A stretch of 64,000 bases of DNA from NCBI RefSeq assembly GCF_034531395.1, contig NZ_JARVCO010000012.1, positions 992,001 through 1,056,000 on the forward strand, given 5' to 3'. This document shows positions 59,719 to 64,000 of the stretch, piece by piece; the first letter of the stretch is position 1, and the number at the start of each line of letters is the position of its first letter. A program made the translations under genes and the position numbers. The notes beneath the pieces were generated by a model, which worked only from the letters and a program-made list of their open reading frames with translations, did not search any database and was not told where the DNA came from. This DNA is from Pontiella agarivorans. GTDB taxonomy: Bacteria > Verrucomicrobiota > Kiritimatiellia > Kiritimatiellales > Pontiellaceae.

Positions 59719-59954
59719 GTGTCCGTAAGGGATTCCCCGGAGAAGGCGCAGCGTAAAAAAACTCCGCCCGCCCGATCCGCCTTCTTTCCAAGGGTTGGAA
59801 TTTGCTGAAAAGCGGGTCTGAATCTATCGTTTAAACCGTTTATCCTAGAAACGGATAGGAACCACGGATACATACGGATCAACAAAGATATGGGAACAGG
59901 ATGGGATAATCCGGTGGTGCTCCAGCAGGTGAGCATTTTGCATGTTCTAAGCAC
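59719..59954. other. Degenerate intergenic DNA after the tRNAs
   Basis: No gene seen. It holds one 15-bp palindrome (59786) and the word ACGGATAC repeated as GGAT-spaced units near 59850. It leads into the broken restriction-modification remnant. Confidence 0.5.
59786..59800. repeat. TTCCA-N5-TGGAA palindrome, intergenic after tRNA-Val
   Basis: Exact arms, core AGGGT. Confidence 0.85.
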
Positions 59955-60325
59955 TTGGTTATCAGAGTTCTTCTGTGGTTCTATTATGCAGGCCGACGGA
60001 TTCAGTCTCGACGACAAACGCCAGCCCGTCGACGCCAACGATATTCCCGACATTGTCGCGCGGTATCTGAGTTTGGAATAATGTACCGACCCAGCCGGAC
60101 GGGAATGCGGTACGCGAACAGGACCGCGCCCGCACCGAAAAACCGTTCCTCGCGCCCAAGACCGAGGTTGCCGGAAATGAATACGACCTCTTCAGCAACC
60201 GTTATAAAGAGATTGTCTGCGAAGTGGTCATCTACGATCCGCCCGCAGTGCTGCTCGATCGCATTGCCGAACTCGAAACCGGCATTACCGCCGGGATTGT
60301 GGAATTGAAGGGGATGCTCAAATGA
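59955..60325 (+). pseudogene. Remnant of a type I restriction-modification methyltransferase (HsdM), C-terminal part
   Basis: Three pieces in two shifted frames read as the HsdM C-terminus. VLLWFY (about 59967-59985) is followed after a 2-base loss by MQADGFSLDDKRQPVDANDI, ending SLE with a stop at 60079-60081. The next frame continues with REQDRARTEKPFLAPKTEV and YDLFSNRYKEIVCEVVIYDPP up to a TGA ending at 60325. The order and spacing match intact HsdM, so at least two frameshifts have inactivated it. The N-terminal methylase domain is missing, so only the last fifth or so survives. No HsdR is nearby. Confidence 0.85.
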
Positions 60326-60387
60326 GAGGGCAACAACGTAGCACAAGCGTCCCGCTCGTTTTCCGTAGAATGGAGCCGCGCCACCGC

Positions 60388-60408
60388 GGACAGGCAGGAT
60401 GCCTGTCC
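60388..60408. repeat. Palindromic intergenic repeat (GGACAGGCA, GGA, TGCCTGTCC)
   Basis: A perfect 9-bp stem with a 3-base loop, in the gap between the HsdM and HsdS remnants. Words of this sort (ACAGGCAGGATGCCTGTCC) are known as dispersed intergenic repeats in planctomycete- and kiritimatiellote-like genomes; that is from memory. It adds a sign of decay/repeat DNA in this stretch. Confidence 0.7.
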
Positions 60409-60474
60409 TACTTTCTTTGCGGGAGCCTATCACGAAACCGGGTTAGAAAATGGTGACGTTGTGGGAGGTGTGTC

Positions 60475-60564
60475 CTGCCGCCGATGGAGGAGCAGCGGCG
60501 GATTGTGGAGATCTTGGATTCGGCGCAGGCGTTGAGCGACCAACCGGCGTTTGTAATATTCTGA
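60475..60564 (+). pseudogene. Remnant of a type I restriction-modification specificity subunit (HsdS), C-terminal end
   Basis: The frame LPPMEEQRRIVEILDSAQAL, then SDQPAFVIF and a TGA, matches the PLxEQrrIVeiLD end motif found in each target-recognition repeat of HsdS. No HsdS upstream of it is intact. It sits 150 bp after the HsdM remnant in the usual hsdM-hsdS order, so both are relics of one locus. Confidence 0.75.
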
Positions 60565-60612
60565 TGGACGTGGTCTGATGCGGTCGGATAGTAATAAATA
60601 CTAGAGCAGGCG

Positions 60613-60640
60613 TTGACAAAAACGAATTGCCGACTAGTGT
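60613..60640 (+). promoter_or_regulatory. Possible promoter of the 251-residue membrane protein gene
   Basis: TTGACA, 16-bp spacer, TAGTGT, 37 bp before the ATG. The minus-10 match is weak. Confidence 0.4.
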
Positions 60641-60676
60641 GTGGGGGTTATCTTAGGAGGAGAAGAGGGGAGAGCC

Positions 60677-61432
60677 ATGCTAAGATTCTTGCGTATTACG
60701 GGAGTGGTTGTTTTTTCTGTGCTGGTCGGTGTTACAGCCTATAACATCAAGAAGATGCAGGAGAGCGGCGCATTGTATGAAAAGTACAACTATGAGCGGC
60801 GCTCAAATATTACACTGTTGAGTAGCTCGATGCTGGCGCTGTTGACGCTGGGGTATTTTGAGATCAACAGTATGCGTCGGCGTCGCGAGCAGTATCACTT
60901 GGGCGACGGCCGGTATCGGAAAGGGCGTGATGATGAAGCTGCGGGCCGTGATACTTCCTCCATCTATACCGCTCCAAGACAGATTGATGAATGGAAGGGA
61001 CGTTCGCATAAGCATGCAAAGATGCATAAAAAACTGCCGGGTAAAAAAGAGGGCGTCGGTGCCGGGTTGCTGTTTCTGCGTGTATTCAGCGTTGTCCTTC
61101 CCGTGGTTTACGCGGTTTTGCTGGCGTGGACGTTGATGAGGTGGACGGAATACGAAAGGCCCGCAATTTTACTTCCTGCATTTTTCGTTGTGCTGCTGAT
61201 GGTCTCTATGTTGGCGGCCATTGGAATTCATTGGAAGAAAACGTGGGGGCTTTCGCTGGGCTATCTGTTGGCACTCGGTAATCTTATGATTTTTCCGTAC
61301 GGCACTGCCATGGGGCTGTTGCTGATTCTGGCGCTGGTTGCTTCGGGGGATGCTTTTGCCGAATCCGCAGCTCGGAAACGGCGCAAATCGCACCGCCGCG
61401 ATGTGCCCCGTTCAACCACCAGGGCATTCTAG
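60677..61432 (+). CDS. Uncharacterised membrane protein, 251 residues
   Basis: The protein has an N-terminal helix (about residues 7-25, TGVVVFSVLVGVTAYNI), then a second near 45-60, a soluble, basic middle (GRYRKGRDDEAAGRD, then KHAKMHKKLPGKK), and three more helices between about residues 135 and 230. The C-terminus is strongly basic (RKRRKSHRRD). I do not recognise the family. ATG 60677 has an AGGGGAGAG box 4-5 bp upstream; the ORF can start at 60641. It overlaps the convergent putP-like stop by 4 bp. It lies just beyond the decayed type I locus, but nothing suggests it belonged to it. Confidence 0.65.
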   Translation: MLRFLRITGVVVFSVLVGVTAYNIKKMQESGALYEKYNYERRSNITLLSSSMLALLTLGYFEINSMRRRREQYHLGDGRYRKGRDDEAAGRDTSSIYTAPRQIDEWKGRSHKHAKMHKKLPGKKEGVGAGLLFLRVFSVVLPVVYAVLLAWTLMRWTEYERPAILLPAFFVVLLMVSMLAAIGIHWKKTWGLSLGYLLALGNLMIFPYGTAMGLLLILALVASGDAFAESAARKRRKSHRRDVPRSTTRAF

Positions 61433-62901
61433 TTGCGGGCGGTTTCGAAAGTGTCTGTAATTCCGGATTCCGGTTTTTTATCGATCAGGCTGAATACGAC
61501 AATCAGAAGGGTTGAAATGATAAAGCCCGGGACAATTTCATACAGATCGAAAAGGCCGCCGTTCAACTGTTTCCAGACGAGTACGGTGATGCCGCCGCCG
61601 ATAATGCCGGCAATGGCACCGTTACGGGTCATGCGGTTCCAGTAGAGGGAAACAATGACAAGCGGTCCGAAAGTGGCACCGAATCCGGCCCAGGCATAGG
61701 AGACGAGTCCAAGCACACTGCTGTCGGGTTTGAGTGCGATCAGGCAGGCCAGCAGGGCCACGGCAATGACGGTGCCCCGGCTTACCCAGACCAGTTCTTT
61801 GTTTGATGCTTTCGGCCGGATGATTACGCGATAAAGGTCTTCGGTCAATGCCGAGGAGGTGACCAGCAGCTGCGAGTCGGCGGTGCTCATGATGGCGGCA
61901 AGTACCGCCGCCAGCAGAATGCCGCCTACAATGGGATGGGTCAGCTGATCGACCATAATCATGAAGATTTTTTCTGCGTCGGAATCCGGCAGCAGTTCGG
62001 TGAGGTAGATGCGGCCGGCCATACCGACCAGTACGGCACAGGTGAGACTGACGACCACCCAGGCCATAGCGATCCGTCGTGCGGGTTTGATTTCGTCCGG
62101 TGAGCGGATGGCCATAAACCGGGTCAGGATGTGCGGCTGGCCGAAATAGCCGATCCCCCAGGCCATGAGTGAGATGACAGAAATCGTTTTCAGCGTTTCT
62201 CCATCGGCATGGGAAAACATATCAAGAAATCCGGGGGTGGCCGATTTCCAGGCATGGGATGCTTCGGTAAAGCCGCCGGCGGCATGAATGCCGAGCATGG
62301 GAACCGTGATAATGGCGAAGAACATGATGACACCCTGGAAAAAATCGGTCCAGCTGACAGCCATGAAACCGCCAAGTGCGGTGTAGGAGATGATGACCAC
62401 CACGCCGATGAGCAGGGCGGAGTGATAGGGCAGGCCGAAGACGGATTCAAACAGTTTGGCGCCGGCGACGAACCCCGATGCGGTGTAGATGAGGAAGAAG
62501 ACGAGAATAAATACGGCGGACAGTACGCGCAGAGTCTTGTTGTGGTCGTTGAAACGGTTGGAGAAATAGTCGGGCAATGTGATGGAATCGCCGGCGAGTT
62601 CCGTATAGCGCCGAAGTTTTTTAGCCACAAATTTCCAGTTGAGATAGGTTCCAATGCCGAGGCCAAGCGCAATCCATACGGCTTCCATTCCCTGGAGATA
62701 GGCATAGCCCGGAAGGCCGAGCAGGAGCCATCCGCTCATATCTGAGGCTTGAGCGCTCATGGCGGCAACCCATTTGTTGAGCTGTCGGTCACCGATCAGA
62801 TAATCGGAGAGGGATTCGTTTTTTTTGTAGAAGTGAGTACCGATCAGCAGCATGAAAATCAGGTAGCCGGCAAAGGTTAGAATAATGTGTAGGTTTTCCA
62901 T
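61429..62901 (-). CDS. Sodium:proline symporter-like protein (PutP type, SSS family)
   Basis: A 490-residue SSS transporter with about 13 transmembrane helices. It has LSDYLIGDRQLNKWVAAMSAQASDMSGWLLLGLPGYAY near the N-terminus, matching the PutP sodium site and proline-binding region. It also has the GGFMAVSWTDFFQGVIMFF and AIMSTADSQLLVTSSALTED blocks typical of PutP. Length is close to E. coli PutP (502). Proline is therefore the likely substrate, though close homologues vary. No putA is next to it. It is convergent with the 251-residue membrane protein and divergent from the M42 peptidase. Confidence 0.9.
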   Translation of the reverse strand: MENLHIILTFAGYLIFMLLIGTHFYKKNESLSDYLIGDRQLNKWVAAMSAQASDMSGWLLLGLPGYAYLQGMEAVWIALGLGIGTYLNWKFVAKKLRRYTELAGDSITLPDYFSNRFNDHNKTLRVLSAVFILVFFLIYTASGFVAGAKLFESVFGLPYHSALLIGVVVIISYTALGGFMAVSWTDFFQGVIMFFAIITVPMLGIHAAGGFTEASHAWKSATPGFLDMFSHADGETLKTISVISLMAWGIGYFGQPHILTRFMAIRSPDEIKPARRIAMAWVVVSLTCAVLVGMAGRIYLTELLPDSDAEKIFMIMVDQLTHPIVGGILLAAVLAAIMSTADSQLLVTSSALTEDLYRVIIRPKASNKELVWVSRGTVIAVALLACLIALKPDSSVLGLVSYAWAGFGATFGPLVIVSLYWNRMTRNGAIAGIIGGGITVLVWKQLNGGLFDLYEIVPGFIISTLLIVVFSLIDKKPESGITDTFETARN

Positions 62902-62984
62902 AGCCTGAATGTCGTACTGTTTATTCCGTATTGATACAATACGGAATCTGCATTACCAATAGGGCCGTTAACTCAGGAGTGCTT

Positions 62985-64000
62985 ATGAAAAAAGAATCAA
63001 AACAGTTTCTCGCCAGTCTCATCAACAGCATCAGTCCTTCCGGTTATGAGGGACCGGTAGCGAATGTGTGGAAGAAGGAGGCGAAGGCTTTCGCTTCCCG
63101 CGTCTGGACCGATACGCACGGAAATTCGCACGCCATTGTAAATCCGGGCGGTTCACCGGTGGTGATGTTTGCAGGGCATTATGACGAGATCGGCTTTCAG
63201 ATTTCGCACATTGATGATCAGGGGTTCTGCTGGATTCAGGCATTGGGCGGCTGGGATCCGCAGATTGCGCAGGGCCAGCGGGTGCAGATTAATACGAAGA
63301 AGGGCATTATCCGCGGGGTGATCGGTAAAGTGGCCATTCACCTGCAGTCGCCGGAGGACCGTAAAAAAGTTTCAGAAGTGAAAGATCTGTGGGTGGATAT
63401 CGGGGCAAAGGATAAAGCGGATGCAGAAAAGATGGTTGAAATCGGCGACCCGCTGGTCGTGGCATATGGCTATGAGGAAATGGCCAACGGGCTGGCGGTC
63501 GGCCGGGCCTTTGACGATCGTGCCGGCGCCTTTGTGGTGCTGGAGGCGGCGCGGCAGCTTTCAGCCCTGAATCCGGCAGCGGAAATTCACTGTGTGGCGA
63601 CGGTACAGGAAGAGATCGGACTGCGCGGTGCGCAGACGGCGGCCTATGGAATTAATCCCGACATTGGAATTGCGGTGGATGTGACATTTGCAACGGATCA
63701 CCCGAATATGGCGGATGCGGTTAAACGTGAAAACCTGATTGAACTCGGCAAAGGGCCGGTGATTACGCGTGGGCCGAATATCAATGCCAAGCTGTTCGAT
63801 CTTCTGGTGAAAACGGCGAAAGCGGAAAAGATTCCGGTGCAGATCAATGCCGAGCCGCGGGGAACCGGAACCGATGCCAATGCATTGCAGCTCAATCGGG
63901 CCGGTGTCACGACGGCGCTGGTGAGTATTCCGCTTCGTTATATGCACAGCCCCTGTGAACTGATCAGCCTGAAGGATCTGGAAGCCTGTGCGAAGCTGAT
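62985..64000 (+). CDS. M42-family metallopeptidase (glutamyl aminopeptidase/FrvX-like), truncated by window end
   Basis: A CAGGAG box 6 bp before ATG 62985; the frame is still open at the window end (338 codons seen of an expected 345-360). The product has the M42 layout: metal ligand His in AGHYDEIG near residue 66, bridging Asp in AFDDRAG near 176, catalytic and ligand Glu in ATVQEEIGLRGA near 208, Asp in AVDVTF near 230, and the last His in RYMHSPCEL. These are the five zinc-ligand positions, so it should be active. It is a cytosolic aminopeptidase, perhaps forming a 12-mer tetrahedron. It is divergent from the putP-like gene. Confidence 0.92.
   Translation, partial: MKKESKQFLASLINSISPSGYEGPVANVWKKEAKAFASRVWTDTHGNSHAIVNPGGSPVVMFAGHYDEIGFQISHIDDQGFCWIQALGGWDPQIAQGQRVQINTKKGIIRGVIGKVAIHLQSPEDRKKVSEVKDLWVDIGAKDKADAEKMVEIGDPLVVAYGYEEMANGLAVGRAFDDRAGAFVVLEAARQLSALNPAAEIHCVATVQEEIGLRGAQTAAYGINPDIGIAVDVTFATDHPNMADAVKRENLIELGKGPVITRGPNINAKLFDLLVKTAKAEKIPVQINAEPRGTGTDANALQLNRAGVTTALVSIPLRYMHSPCELISLKDLEACAKL

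Noticed and set aside
60002-60433. A 143-codon minus-strand ORF with TGILPVRGG
   Set aside because: Its end is a translation of the palindromic repeat and the rest is antisense to the HsdM remnant.
61201-61250. Direct repeat TTGGAATTCATTGGAA as a further palindrome copy
   Set aside because: It lacks the TTCCA left arm at the required spacing.
119-63947. Numerous long ORFs on the strand opposite to clear genes (for example 2395-3303, 14828-15796, 41936-43702, 52908-54113, 56441-58105)
   Set aside because: They mirror strongly supported genes in the opposite strand, have low-complexity compositions, and no independent motif or ribosome-binding site.

Overview
The window reads as a chromosomal, gene-dense stretch of a Gram-negative bacterium. 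It carries an outer-membrane efflux factor, a Patatin/Omp85 fusion, an OprD-like porin and an exported nickel superoxide dismutase. The gene set (RNase Y, RarA, long-form HisG, a mini bS22-like ribosomal protein, IorAB with PaaK ligases, sodium symporters, a GH10-like protein) fits the PVC superphylum, and I would guess Kiritimatiellota. That placement is inference from gene content, not from a marker-gene tree. No rRNA operon, prophage, CRISPR array or intact insertion sequence is visible.

Layout. 1-3.3 kb: tail of a flavin/NAD(P) reductase, miaB, tadA and a lipid kinase. 3.4-8.5 kb: tripartite efflux operon (TolC-like, HlyD-like, split MacB). 8.5-16 kb: patatin/Omp85 protein, thiL, a large membrane protein, fmt, a tiny bS22-like gene, hisG and tRNA-Arg. 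16-21 kb: glutamate dehydrogenase, then a tight CHAD / ParA / Nudix operon. 21-28.9 kb: rnr, glgA, yraN, sodN, upp, rny and ygfA. 29-40 kb: rarA, a structured intergenic RNA candidate, a GtrA-like protein, pyrH-frr-coaC-coaB, a GH10-like protein, a TPR membrane protein and mutS. 40-45 kb: ppx, ppk1, pfkA and a 40-residue zinc-ribbon protein. 45-48.4 kb: nadA, nifU and nifS. 48.5-58.2 kb: an aryl-acid/aromatic amino-acid regulon (two PaaK-type ligases around an ACT protein, thioesterases, iorA/iorB, sodium symporter with small accessory protein, OprD-like porin). 58.3-64 kb: hisC, two tRNA-Val genes, a decayed type I restriction-modification remnant, a small membrane protein, putP-like symporter and the start of an M42 peptidase.

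How the genes work together. Fe-S supply (nifU, nifS) sits next to the Fe-S enzyme NadA and also serves MiaB and possibly IorAB. Polyphosphate is a theme: ppk1 and ppx are adjacent, and a CHAD protein is translationally coupled to a ParA ATPase and a Nudix hydrolase. The aryl-acid genes lie in three transcription units, each preceded by a similar inverted repeat (AAATACG-N11-CGTATTT), which suggests one regulator.

The most striking feature is genome-scale: a 15-bp palindrome, TTCCA-RNNNY-TGGAA, occurs 17 times in exact-arm form (random expectation below 0.1) plus about ten one-mismatch copies, in both genes and intergenic DNA.
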